The notes below the pieces were generated by a model. That model saw only the letters and a program-made list of their open reading frames with translations. It was not told the DNA's origin and searched no databases. DNA of 64,000 bases from Candida dubliniensis CD36. Its lineage: Eukaryota; Ascomycota; Pichiomycetes; Serinales; Debaryomycetaceae. The translations under genes and the position numbers were made by a program. The stretch covers positions 434,001 to 498,000 of the forward strand of contig NC_012860.1 of NCBI RefSeq assembly GCF_000026945.1, read 5' to 3'. This document shows positions 20,101-31,046 of the stretch, one piece after another; position 1 is the first letter of the stretch; every line of letters starts with the position of its first letter.

Positions 20101-23100
20101 CCATTAAAGTTTTACTGGCCTGATTCTTCATTGTAATCGGTACTACTATTACTAAACCATTACTGATGATTTCTTGGCGATGGTTTGAAAAAAAAAACCG
20201 TTACCTTGGCATGCAATGTGGACAATTAGTTAGGTGCCAAAAAGTTTTTTTTTTTTTTTGGGGAGATGACCTTTTGTATGGTTAGGATTATTTGCAAAGT
20301 TTAAATTATCTTTTTGGTTTGCTTTGTAGACTTGTAGTGCAGTTATGAATAGACCTCGTCACTCTTACATATATAGCTGTTGTATGATGTTCTGTGTGTG
20401 TGTGAACTACAAATTAAGAGGAATTGTTCGCCTTGTGTGTGTTTTATTCCCGTACTATATCTCAGAATGTCTGTCCTCTAGTACGGCTTTGATGCAGCAA
20501 TTTTTCCTTTGCTGTTTGGTCTAACTGGGGGTAAAGTTACCGAACACTCCGCAAAATAGCAACTACTAGAAATAAAAATTTACTTTAAATATAAAGAGGA
20601 GAAGAACGAGAATGAAACGTTTTGAATTGGGTATTAAAGTATTTGTTGAAATTATTATTTCTCTTAACACATTTTCGTCACTGATGCAAAAAGAGCAAAT
20701 AGGTTGAGGAAAAATGACAATTTTTGTTTTCACACAAATCCTATACTATTATTTTTTTTTTTCTAAATTTTGGAGAGATTTTCCTTCTCAAAAATTGTTG
20801 TTGAATTGTTTGAGTGTCAGTGTCAATTGTATGATATGAATTCATTAAGATTTGTTAGCAAAAATCAGAGGACGTTAACAAATCCAGAATTATTAAGAGC
20901 AGAATACCTAAACTCATAAAATGATGTTTGATATTGTAGCTTGTTGTTGTCAAGATTCAACAACGGATCTTGCATCATATGTGATTCTGCAAGCTCAAAT
21001 AATCATAATTTCTCCAGTTTATTATTTTTCCGGCATGTTCGAGTTTTTGCAACTATTCGCGAGGGTACAACATAACACAAATGGAGGGGAACAAATTATC
21101 AAAGCAACAATACACGGGCAATAAAATAGTCATCAGTGAGTTTATTTTGTCAGTTGCTATTTAATGAAAATCCAAATAAATAAGGAGGAAAAAAATGATC
21201 TTGATGAATAACCCACACGAGGGTTTCCAACCTTTTTATTATTTTTGAGAACAGCTTATCTTCTTGCTCTTACCTCTTAACCTACATAATACCATTAAAC
21301 GAAAGAATACTTAATGTTTAGTCAACTATAGATCGTTTTTTTAATATTGCAACATCACTGGACCAGATTTCCAAAAAATACAATAACAAGTATTGAAGTT
21401 ATTTAGGATAATTTGTCAAAATATTAAAGTTGAAATAAGATAAACCGTTTCTGTTACACCCTGCATCAAAAATCATTTTAGAAGATAAAAAATATACTGA
21501 AACTGGAAAAGTACCAACATTTAATCCAATTATTTTGCTAACTTTCATAAAAATTGACTCGATTCAAAATGTGGCCAATTACATAGATAATTATTTTGCG
21601 AATTTCGGTGCCGAGCATCTCTATCAAATGCGATGACATTATAATATCAAAACCAAAACCAAAACCAAAAAAAAAAAAAAACCTTCTAAAGTTATTAAAC
21701 CCGAAACATCAAAAGCCTCTATTTCTTCTTTTAGCTTCATTTAGTTAAATCGTCACACAAGTTTTCAACAATGGTTTCGGAATAAGTAGGTTATCAACCG
21801 AGGACCAACAACAACAACAACAACAATAATACAAACTTCAGATATCTTGATTTAGGAATAACATTTCTTTTTTTTTTTGTGTGTGTGTGTGCGAGTGTTT
21901 GGGTTTGGGTTTGAGTTTGTGCTTGATTCTTTTAATTAATTTCCCTATTTGGATTAATCCGTATCTGCACAACAAATAAGGTCACAATACATTGAAATTG
22001 AAACTAAAAAAAAAAAATTTGAAAAGATTCATTTCAAGATAATCCGAGGTTGACAATTGATACCCAGGAGACAACCATTACAATATATTGACTATTATGA
22101 CTGTGGCACATACGAATAATAACACAACAACTGTTTCGGCGATGGAGTTGTGAGTCTAGAAACGGGATAATTTCGGATGTTAAGAGAGTAAAATAAAGCA
22201 AGTGAAAAACTTTTTTTTTTTTTTTTTTTTTCAAAAAACAGATTTGGTGATATGTGGCTGAAATCATGCCGAGGACCCATAATATGAAACTTACTAGTTC
22301 AACTCACGTAGATTTTACTTTTTGATTGAGCGATGGTGATGGTGTTTTGTGTGTGAAGAACATCAATTTTCTTAGTTTCCCAATAATTTCGTTGCACAAT
22401 CAACGTTTTTTTTTAAAACTTTAGTCTACTCTACAAACTTCTCTTCTTTGCAAGAACCAAATCAATGCGATAATTGATGTTTGTGGTTTAAAAGAATGAT
22501 CAGAAGATTAGCCACAGAACAAGGGGTTTGTTGTTTTGAAGTATTTGGACCTCGGGATACGTTATTTTTTTTTTTTTTTTTTCTGTTTTATCGCATCGCT
22601 AGTTAATAAAAAAAAAATTCTCTCTTCATTTTGCAATCATTACGAACTTGAATATATAATTTGCTTACCTTGTACAAAGCAATTTCCATTAAGACAATCT
22701 ATTTTTACAATTACTATAAGCTTTAAAATATAGCTATGAAACGAAATACTAAAGCTCCGTTCAACCAAGAGTTTTTTTTTTTCGGTTATTTAATGGTTTT
22801 CTGTGAGGCCATATATCGTGTCCACGGTTTCAAATCTCGGGACCGAGAAAAATTGCAACAAATGGATTACAAATTGGGTTTAACATACAATGTTCATGAC
22901 TTAATATAAGATCCGTTAGTAAAAATATAGTTCTTTATAGGATAGTAATAGTGAGTAGGTTCTGATTCCCTGTTGAAAGGACCCATAGTTTAAGCTTAAG
23001 GGAAGAATAAAACAGAAAGAGGGGAGGGGATTGGTTAACGGATAGGAACCTGTTTATCACAACCTAGCCATTAGCCTACGTTTTTTTTTTTTTTTTTTTT

Positions 23101-24138
23101 CTAGCAACGCCTATGCATTTACACCTAAAAAGTTAGTTAGAATATTGACGGAAATTCAGGTAACCTACACACTCTTTGAAATGATCTAAATGTGGGTACC
23201 TCCCCGTGTTTCTTTCCTTTCCCGTTCCGCCTTACATTTCTTTATCTTTATTTATTGGTTTAAAAAGGGAGGAAATGAGTCATTAGAACTTACTCTGCCT
23301 TCTTCCACGATGCTTATAGGTTATAGGAACGACGAAGAAAAAAATAAAAGCCTGATCTCAAAAGAATCCCGTAATCAACCGTAGAAAACCAAAAATATTA
23401 TTCCCGCCTCCGTCCTCATCATCGTCACTGCCACTTGGACCTTTTAAGAGGAGTAAAAACGTTTTATTAAGTTGTCTTGAGAATTTATCTTGGCAAGAAA
23501 TTGAGACTCATTTTCAAGTTTTTTCACTCACTCCATCTAACATAATCTACAATAGTAAACCCTAAGCGAGAATTATAGTTACAACCCACCAAATAATAAT
23601 AGCAACAACAACGAATCAACCATTAACAACAACAACAACAACAACAATGATAATAATTCATTCCTGGAATTATTATTAGCAATCTAATCAAGAAAAAAAA
23701 GCCAAAAAAAAAAATATATATTTAATTGTCCTCTGATAATTTTTTTTTGTTTTGGGTGGTTGCTTTTCGTCACAGTTTTCAATATCAAAGAGGACTTTGA
23801 AATTGAATTATCATTTGGGGAACGACCATTATTTTGTTACTGGAATTTTCAATTTTTGCAACTTACTCTAAACCGCCACTTACCACCATCATTCTAACAC
23901 ACTCTCATCATCATCTAAGTAGCTCAACTACATGCCAACAATTATCTTATTATAGATACAAATTTAGTTATTATATTAATTATTATTAACTCTATAAAGA
24001 AAAAAAAAAAAAAAAAGAAAAAAAAATTGCTAATTCAAATCCCATTATATTTTAACATTCCCTGTATTATTAATCGTTATTATTATTATTATTATGATTA
24101 TTATTAACGTTATGTCATTAATTACTTAGGTGTGTACA
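17131..24138. other. Seven-kilobase gene-free region between HGT2 and SHA3
   Basis: About 7.0 kb contain only short chance frames, most driven by poly-T or poly-A runs (for example 17274-17293, 22210-22231, 23080-23100, 24000-24017). Microsatellites are seen near 19317-19335 (ATA), 21810-21827 (CAA) and 23625-23648 (CAA). I looked on both strands for tRNA B-boxes, consensus intron signals and long protein-like frames and found nothing supportable. A promoter for HGT2 must lie at the left end and the 3' region of SHA3 at the right. Whether the rest is regulatory or transcribed cannot be seen from sequence alone. Confidence 0.6.
17227..17235 (-). promoter_or_regulatory. TATA-like element of HGT2
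   Basis: The minus strand reads CTATATAAG about 97-105 bp upstream of the ATG, a normal distance for a yeast TATA box. Confidence 0.45.
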
Positions 24139-25959
24139 CTAACAGTATTCAACACTTTGGCTAGGTGTTTCTAAAGTATATGCAGCTGGTGGCTTTATGT
24201 ATGTCGTCGTTCTTGTTTTGGTATCATAATAACATGTACCTTTAACTTGACCAAAATTACTATTCACAGTCGTTACTTGTTGTTGTTGTTGTTGTTCGCT
24301 ATTACCCACATACTCTTCCTCTTCTTCTTCGTATTCTTCAATATCTTCATCATCCTCATCGGAATAAAACTCATCATCACTAATTTCATCTTCTTCCATA
24401 TCACTAGCGTATGAATTATAAGTGGTGGTTTCTGGTGGAGTATATAACTGTTGGTTTGCAGTAGGTCTAGCTTGATTCTGTTGTTTGTGATAATGATTAT
24501 AGGCATTATTGATATGACTGTGATGATGTTGATGTTGATGTTGAGAATAATAATAATGATCATCTTTAAAGAAATCACAACGAATAATTTCTTTATATAA
24601 AGTAGGTAAATCTATTCTATCATTAGGATTCAATTTGAAAATCCTATCTAATAATCGATTGAACTGTGATGAAATGGGTAATATTTTACTCAAGACTGCT
24701 TTATTATTATTCAACATATAATTCTTAAACACTTCATTATTTTCATTATTATCAAATGATGCAATGGGCCATGGGTTTCTTGAACAAGTGATATTAATAA
24801 ACAATACACCTAATGACCAAATATCTCCTGGCAATGTAGGTAAATATTTACAATTTGATTTTGTGATTGTTGTTCCATTCATTTCAATTGATTCAAATTG
24901 ATTCATATCAATTAATTGATTGATTAAACGATGAGTGTTATAATTAGTGGTTCTTTCTGGAGCCATATAAAATGATGATCCACGACATGAATTACAACAA
25001 ATGGTGGCAGAATCCATGGCTAATCCAAAATCAATCAACACTAGATGCAATTCATTATAATCAATAATACTGTTGGCATAGCAAATATTATCATCATCAT
25101 CATTATTGTCTTTGTTGTTATTAATGGTTGGACGAACATAATATGGATTATATCTAACCATTATATTTTCTGGTTTTAAATCACAATGATAAATATTATT
25201 TTCATGACAATATTCAATGGCTTCTATTAATTGCAATATGGCATTCTTCATTAATAATTGGGTTTCAAAATCTGTTCTTGGTACTTTTCTATGTCTGTTA
25301 TCGGTGAATATTTGTCTATCAATGATATTAGCAAATAAGTCTCCTTGTTCAAAATGATCCATCAATATTATTATGGCAAAGTTTTCAATGTTTAATACTT
25401 GATGAATTGTCGCTATGTTTGGATGTTGATGGACTTTTAAATGTAATGAAATCTCTGTTAAAAATGGACAATCATGACCACTATCTCGAATATAATTTAA
25501 GTCCAAGTTTTGTGGTTGTGGCATACTATTGTTCAAAAAATATTGATAAAATTCTTGCAGTATTATTTGTTTATTCATACTGGATTCTCCTTTATGTGCT
25601 CTATGACCTTGTTGTTGTTGTTGTTGTTGCTGTTGCTGTTGTTGCTTTTGTTTGAGCAATGGTTGTTCAAGAACCATTTTAGCAGCAAATTGTTGTTTAG
25701 TGTAAATATTTTCCACAAGATAAATCAAGCCATAAGTACCAGCACCAATTTTTCTAATGAACCGAAGTTCATGGTTTAACATATATCCATCTAATAAACA
25801 ATTTACATTTGGTTTATTAGTGTTTGTGGTAGTTTGTGGTGGTTGATAGATGGTTGCTGAAGTAAATGTTGTGGTATTATTTGAAGTATTGGTAGCTCCA
25901 CTACTTATATAGTGACGTTTAGTGTGCGTATCAAATATTGGCAATATATCGAGTGTCAT
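24139..25959 (-). CDS. SHA3: Serine/threonine protein kinase Sha3 (Sks1/Vhs1 family)
   Basis: The 606 residues hold a protein kinase domain from about residue 60 to 445. The ATP loop is GAGTYGLIY, the VAIK-like lysine is in AAKMV, the catalytic loop is HCDLKPENIM (HCD in place of HRD), the metal-binding loop is LIDFGLAM, and the APE motif is in FYMAPERT. Low-complexity inserts interrupt it: a poly-Gln run (about residues 101-114) after the ATP-binding lysine and an Asn/Asp-rich loop after the catalytic loop. The tail is rich in His/Tyr/Gln and then acidic (about 535-570), ending with another Gln run. This matches yeast Sks1 (also called Sha3) and Vhs1, kinases linked to growth on low glucose and to filamentous growth. 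It lies between a hexose transporter and the GAL genes. The poly-Gln tract can be expected to vary in length between alleles. Confidence 0.85.
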   Translation of the reverse strand: MTLDILPIFDTHTKRHYISSGATNTSNNTTTFTSATIYQPPQTTTNTNKPNVNCLLDGYMLNHELRFIRKIGAGTYGLIYLVENIYTKQQFAAKMVLEQPLLKQKQQQQQQQQQQQQGHRAHKGESSMNKQIILQEFYQYFLNNSMPQPQNLDLNYIRDSGHDCPFLTEISLHLKVHQHPNIATIHQVLNIENFAIIILMDHFEQGDLFANIIDRQIFTDNRHRKVPRTDFETQLLMKNAILQLIEAIEYCHENNIYHCDLKPENIMVRYNPYYVRPTINNNKDNNDDDDNICYANSIIDYNELHLVLIDFGLAMDSATICCNSCRGSSFYMAPERTTNYNTHRLINQLIDMNQFESIEMNGTTITKSNCKYLPTLPGDIWSLGVLFINITCSRNPWPIASFDNNENNEVFKNYMLNNNKAVLSKILPISSQFNRLLDRIFKLNPNDRIDLPTLYKEIIRCDFFKDDHYYYSQHQHQHHHSHINNAYNHYHKQQNQARPTANQQLYTPPETTTYNSYASDMEEDEISDDEFYSDEDDEDIEEYEEEEEEYVGNSEQQQQQQVTTVNSNFGQVKGTCYYDTKTRTTTYIKPPAAYTLETPSQSVEYC

Positions 25960-26658
25960 TGTAGATAGTTATTATAGGTAAATATGATTGTAAACTTTTA
26001 AAAAAGAAGGAGGGGGGCAGAACAAATCAAAATAAGAAAATAAAAAAAAAAAAATTTAAAGAGAAATTAATTGATAGTTATATACTTGTGTTAATCTAGA
26101 AACTATTTATAAATCATTTCTTTAATAAGGTGTATTATAGAAAAGTAGGAGTTAACGATCGGGCTGTATCAGCTTAGAAAATAATAAAATTATGGTGTGA
26201 GGAAATAAATTCGGAAATCTTAGGGAAAGGAACAACAACAACAACAACAAAGCAAAGTAGAGAAAGAAAAAAACAAAATGAGAATTTAATGTTAGGAGAG
26301 GACTTAAGAAACCCAAACAAATTCTCATACTTAATAAGGTTTTTGTGTAATTATCTAATTTCGGATGTTTTATTTCAATTTTGTGTGACGTTCAAAGTTT
26401 TTTTTTCTTTTTTCTTTTTTTTTTTTTTTTACATAGAACCTCATCATTCCATTCGTTTCAAACATCTGATACTATCATTCAACCAACTACTGTTTATAAC
26501 CTATAAACAGATTTGACAGCAATATAATAAAGTAACAGAATACTACTTTTATCCCTGTTATTTTGATCCTTTTTTTTCATGTGCTTAATGAAAAAAAAAA
26601 TAATAGAAACCTCCCAACAAATAGAATAAAAAGGAAAGTAGTGGTAGTAAAGATTGTG

Positions 26659-26667
26659 AACGTTACA
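26659..26667. promoter_or_regulatory. Partial GAL-palindrome-like site upstream of SHA3
   Basis: The nine bases AACGTTACA match the right three quarters of TGTAACGTTACA. The site lies about 700 bp upstream of the SHA3 ATG. The left arm does not match, so this may be chance. Confidence 0.2.
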
Positions 26668-29600
26668 CGATATGGCGGGGGCGTACATCTTGGGCGGAGA
26701 AAAGGTAGAATTGTTGTGATATCTCGGTGGTGGGAAAAATCGCGGGGCAACATGCCCGCGCTTGAGCGGAGTGGTGTTGGACTGGAATTGAAAACGCGAC
26801 ACCGAAGGAAAGTCCAACGAGAAAAAAAAAAAAACACTAGGTGCCAGTAGTAGTTCCACTAGTCGATACGATATATCTTAATTTATCACATGAAAACCAG
26901 CGCAAAAAGACACCATCTACTGTAATCATACCATAAAGTTGAATCTACACAACAATGGAACGCATTCTAATCTGTTCATGAGTGTTCTGTCTCTCGAGGG
27001 GGGGGGAGGAAGAAATGATATGATAAGGAGTTTTAGTTCGAAGCAAGAAGAACACAGTTCGTATCGGAGATAACCCAACAAGAACTACCAAATGAGAGCA
27101 ATCGAACTTATTCCCTCTAAATAAAACTACGGAAAAGGAAAACTGGACTATTTTTTTTTGGGTAGTTTTACATTATCTACGGCAACGACGATGATAGATT
27201 ACTACGAAAGAGGATAAGTAAGAAATGTACATATTTTAGTATCCGTTATGTATAGTTTATGCAAATTGTGTTAAAAGAAAGAGTAAGAATAAAGAAAATT
27301 CCAGTCAGATGATGTTAGGTTATCGTGGTGTGTGCGAAAATTAGTGGCGGTGTTTGGTTTTGCTTTTTGTAACCTCTGTCGTGTGGAGTGCATCCGTGTG
27401 GTCCCGATGGTCGTTGCAAGGGACATACTCTCCCGGCCCCACTAGTACCACAAAAGACTTCTTCCATACGACTTGCTTGGCGCAACACACCAACCAGAAA
27501 AAAAACTGGCCAAAAAAAAAAAAAGAACGAGCAAAACTCGGAAAAGATGTACGCGAGTATGGTGTGATGTTTTTTTTATCAGCTCATTTTTTTTTTTTTT
27601 TGTTGCAGTGAATATATATTTTCGAGGAACGACGACATAAGTAAGCATTATCAACAACGACCATAACCACAACAATAATAAGAATTGCAATAACAAGGTT
27701 AATGAATGACCGGTAAAAAAAGGAAGTTTCATATTTTTGCTTTAGTCAAGGACTGTTGATTAGCCCCTTGAAAGTAGAACAATTTCACCTCTTGACAATC
27801 CATAATCTCTCGATTTTTGCCATCACAAACGAAGCCCCCCCCAAGGTCTAATGTTTGCAACTATAACATATAAACTAGTGACAATATTGAGACACGTCAC
27901 GTCTTGCAAAATTTTTCCGTCTCTTTAATTTTTAATATTTGCATGTGATTGTAATTTTTAGCTCATCGAGAGTTGATCTCAAAGATTTGTGAGTTTTTTT
28001 TCACATGCAAATTATTTGTGTGTGTGTTCCATATTTGACATGTAACTGAAACTGATCTAAAGCTTCCCGTTTTGATGCAAAGCCGCACTTTTAAGCAGCT
28101 TAGTTTGCTTTAGTTAACTCTACCTACAGTTACTTGAGATAGTGACCTGTTTCGTAGTAGAAAAGCGGTAGTGATAGTAGCAGGCCTTTATCGATAATGT
28201 ACACGGTTGTTATGCGAAATCGACACCAGTAATCCTGATTTTTCCGAACAGATATATATCTTGGCTGTCACGAATGCATTTTCAATAGTTGAGTCACACT
28301 CTCAGTTTGTGCAATCGAATGATGATGGTGTTGTCAAGTGGTTATTGTTGTCTATGACAGTCTATAGTTCAATGTTACATAATTGCAGATTTGAATAAGG
28401 TACATTTCTTTCCTCGTATGAAAAATAAAAATCAAACCATAAAAAAGAATTCCTATTGTTCCGATTTTAGCATTTCTACTTTTGGAGTTGATAATTGTTA
28501 CAGAAGAAAATTCTTGACTCAAATTTAGATCTAGGTAATGGAGGGATCTATTGTTTATTCTCAAAGGTGTATCTATCTATCTATCAATTTGCTATTTCAA
28601 ACCACCACATATGTGTATGGTAACTGATATATTGCCAAAAAAAAAACGATTAACAGTTGTAGTTGACGTGCTACTCTTTTGTTATCTTTGCCAAAGCCCT
28701 GGTGAAAACCTATACGGATTTTTACGGAATGAAAGGGAAAGAAAAATAAATGCATTGGTTATGTGATGGGCTGGCGGTGGAATTTGATCATCGCAACTTT
28801 TTGCCGCCATTGGTGAATTCTTTTTTTTTTTTTTTTTCAAATCGGACTTCCTATATTCTTCTGCAAACCTCTTCGCCCTATATTAGCCAACTGGAATCTA
28901 GAAGCAGAGCCTGTTTCACTTTCCCATCTTGCTTTACTGCTAGTCTTTCTTTAATATATCTCACATATACGAATAAAAATACTCCGGTTAAAGGGAAAAA
29001 ACCACAACCTGTAGATTACCACCAGAAATGTCCAAGTCAAATATGACAAGCTTCAACAAGAATTGCATGTCACTTTGACACACTAGCAAGCTTAAAAACG
29101 AAGCTACCAAGGTAGACGTCTACTTCAAACCATGCCATTATTGCATCTCCGGTTCCTACAGCTTTCTTTACTAATAAAAAGACAATAACTGCAAATATAA
29201 GTACAATGGGTCTGAAGTGACAAGAGAGAAACAGAAAACGACTCCATATGTTGATGCTAATGTTAATTCCCTTAGATGTAGTCTATTAATCACTCAACTA
29301 TCAAGTGAAGCCACAATTGTGTTTGCCATACAGTTCAACTTACCAGCACTATTCCACTCCCCTCCTTTCCGCGGTCCCTTAAAAAAAAAAGTGTTTCAAC
29401 TTAAATTGTTGATGTTGAATTACCTAAATACTAATGATTGATCAACAGATTTACTTAAAACAGGCAACAACAATAATACCATCAATAAGTCGATCGTCGG
29501 TTAAGTGGTTGTGAGCATAGTATCTATTCTCACTATAGTTTTGTATAATCTAAACTTATCTATAACATTATCATTGTCATATGCAGCAAACCAACAATAT

Positions 29601-30982
29601 TTTTTTAGCAATCACAGCAGCTCCTATAAGTGAAAATTGCTTTATTACCAGAAATGGAATATTGGGTGTAGGTCTACTTTGGCGGAGTTCATATGAACAT
29701 GTTAAGCAGAAAGAATTATCCGAAGAAGATATTTACTAATAATAGAGTTTATTTTGAGTTTAATAAATCGTGCATGTTAAATCCGCCAGTGGAACCTTAT
29801 CATCATCATCATCATCAACAAACCAATTAACCTTCTTCAACAATAAACCATAATATGGTTCCAATCGAGAGGAAGTGGGTGTTAACATTGTCATCTTTTA
29901 AGCTTTCGCGTCTTTCCCACTATTGACTTTAACCTTTTCTTTTGGTGTTAATAGTAGTCAAAGTAGAGTTTTCATTTGGTGATTCTAATACCATCTTTAT
30001 TATTACTATTGGTGTGGCAACAATGAAACCAGATTTCTCTTCATTGTAAAAAAATTAGGGTTTAGGTAGGTAGGTTGTTGTTTTTTTTTTTCTTTTGTTT
30101 TGTTTCGAGTAACCATTCATTGTTCATTCTCCCCTCCTTGTTGTCTTGTCTCGACAATACTTGATCCCATTATTAATAATGGCGTGGTTAGTTTATTTAT
30201 GACCCTTTACTCTTCGAAACTTACTTGTGCAGTAGTTTATTCTTTCTCTCGTCTGATTAAGTTATCTCCGGTTGTTTACATATAGACAAGAAACAGCGAC
30301 AATTACATCGATTAACTGGCTTGCTTAAGAAATATTTATCACTGATTGTTTTGGTTTCTATAAATAAGTAATTATCATTAAGATATGCTTGTGATTTATC
30401 TGGAGTCCCATCTACACATCTAGACTGAAAGTAGTAGCACTATTATTATTATTATTATTATTATTGCTGCCACGACCCTTGATTTGTCTTACTTTTCACA
30501 GTTGGAAAAATTCTATAGGTCATTCTTTATATGTATTGTCTAAACTTTTCTCCCACATTTGCTTGGTATGGTGGTATGGCTTTCCTTTTTTCTTTTTTGG
30601 TTTTTTCACAAGCATAAATGTGGTAATGTATGATTTGAATAAACATACTTTATCTCCCAATCTATTATCCTATATTTAGTATCATTAGTATAATTGAACT
30701 ATAATAATACTCGTGGCCATAGTACCTACAGTTGTTTCATGCATGTGATAAATTCATTGCTCATACTATCTAACATTTATTATTATTATATACACAATTG
30801 TCGTAGTACTCGATAACATGACAAGAAGAACTAAATGTACTGATTCATGATTCTAGACCACTCTCTTGCCACGATAGTGTTATTTTTTGTTTTCGTCATT
30901 ACTTTTGAAGAATCAAAATGTTTGCATGTGATATTGTTTTGATGGTATGGTGGTGGTGGTAGGTTGCGCTTCTATTGTGGTT

Positions 30983-30984
<2 letters not shown>

Positions 30985-31013
<29 letters not shown>
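30985..31013. repeat. 29-base poly-T run next to the GAL1 stop
   Basis: This is one of the longest homopolymers in the window. On the GAL1 mRNA strand it is poly-A beginning 34 nt after the stop codon, so it lies in or at the end of the 3' UTR. Confidence 0.85.
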
Positions 31014-31015
<2 letters not shown>

Positions 31016-31046
31016 AACAAACTTATACCCATCTCACTACTATCAT

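Larger units (their letters stand above)
25960..31046. other. Five-kilobase gene-free region between SHA3 and GAL1
   Basis: About 5.1 kb show no credible coding frame. The SHA3 promoter is at the left, and the GAL1 3' region at the right ends in a 29-T run (30985-31013), read as oligo-A on the GAL1 transcript strand 34 nt after the stop. A site with the core AACGTTACA at 26659-26667 resembles half of the GAL palindrome. Small repeats occur at 26236-26250 (CAA), 28567-28578 (CTAT), 29802-29817 (CAT) and 30440-30464 (ATT). Confidence 0.6.

Noticed and set aside
19808..20131. 107-residue minus-strand frame in the gap upstream of HGT2
   Set aside because: Its composition comes from T-runs and Lys stretches, with no domain, no regular codon use and no neighbouring signal.
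22950..22990. tRNA B-box-like GGTTCTGATTCC
   Set aside because: It has a mismatch in the invariant core, no A-box at the right distance and no cloverleaf that I could draw.
26494..26859. 121-residue minus-strand frame upstream of SHA3
   Set aside because: It contains homopolymer-derived Phe and Lys runs, and another long frame reads the opposite strand over the same DNA. No recognisable protein.
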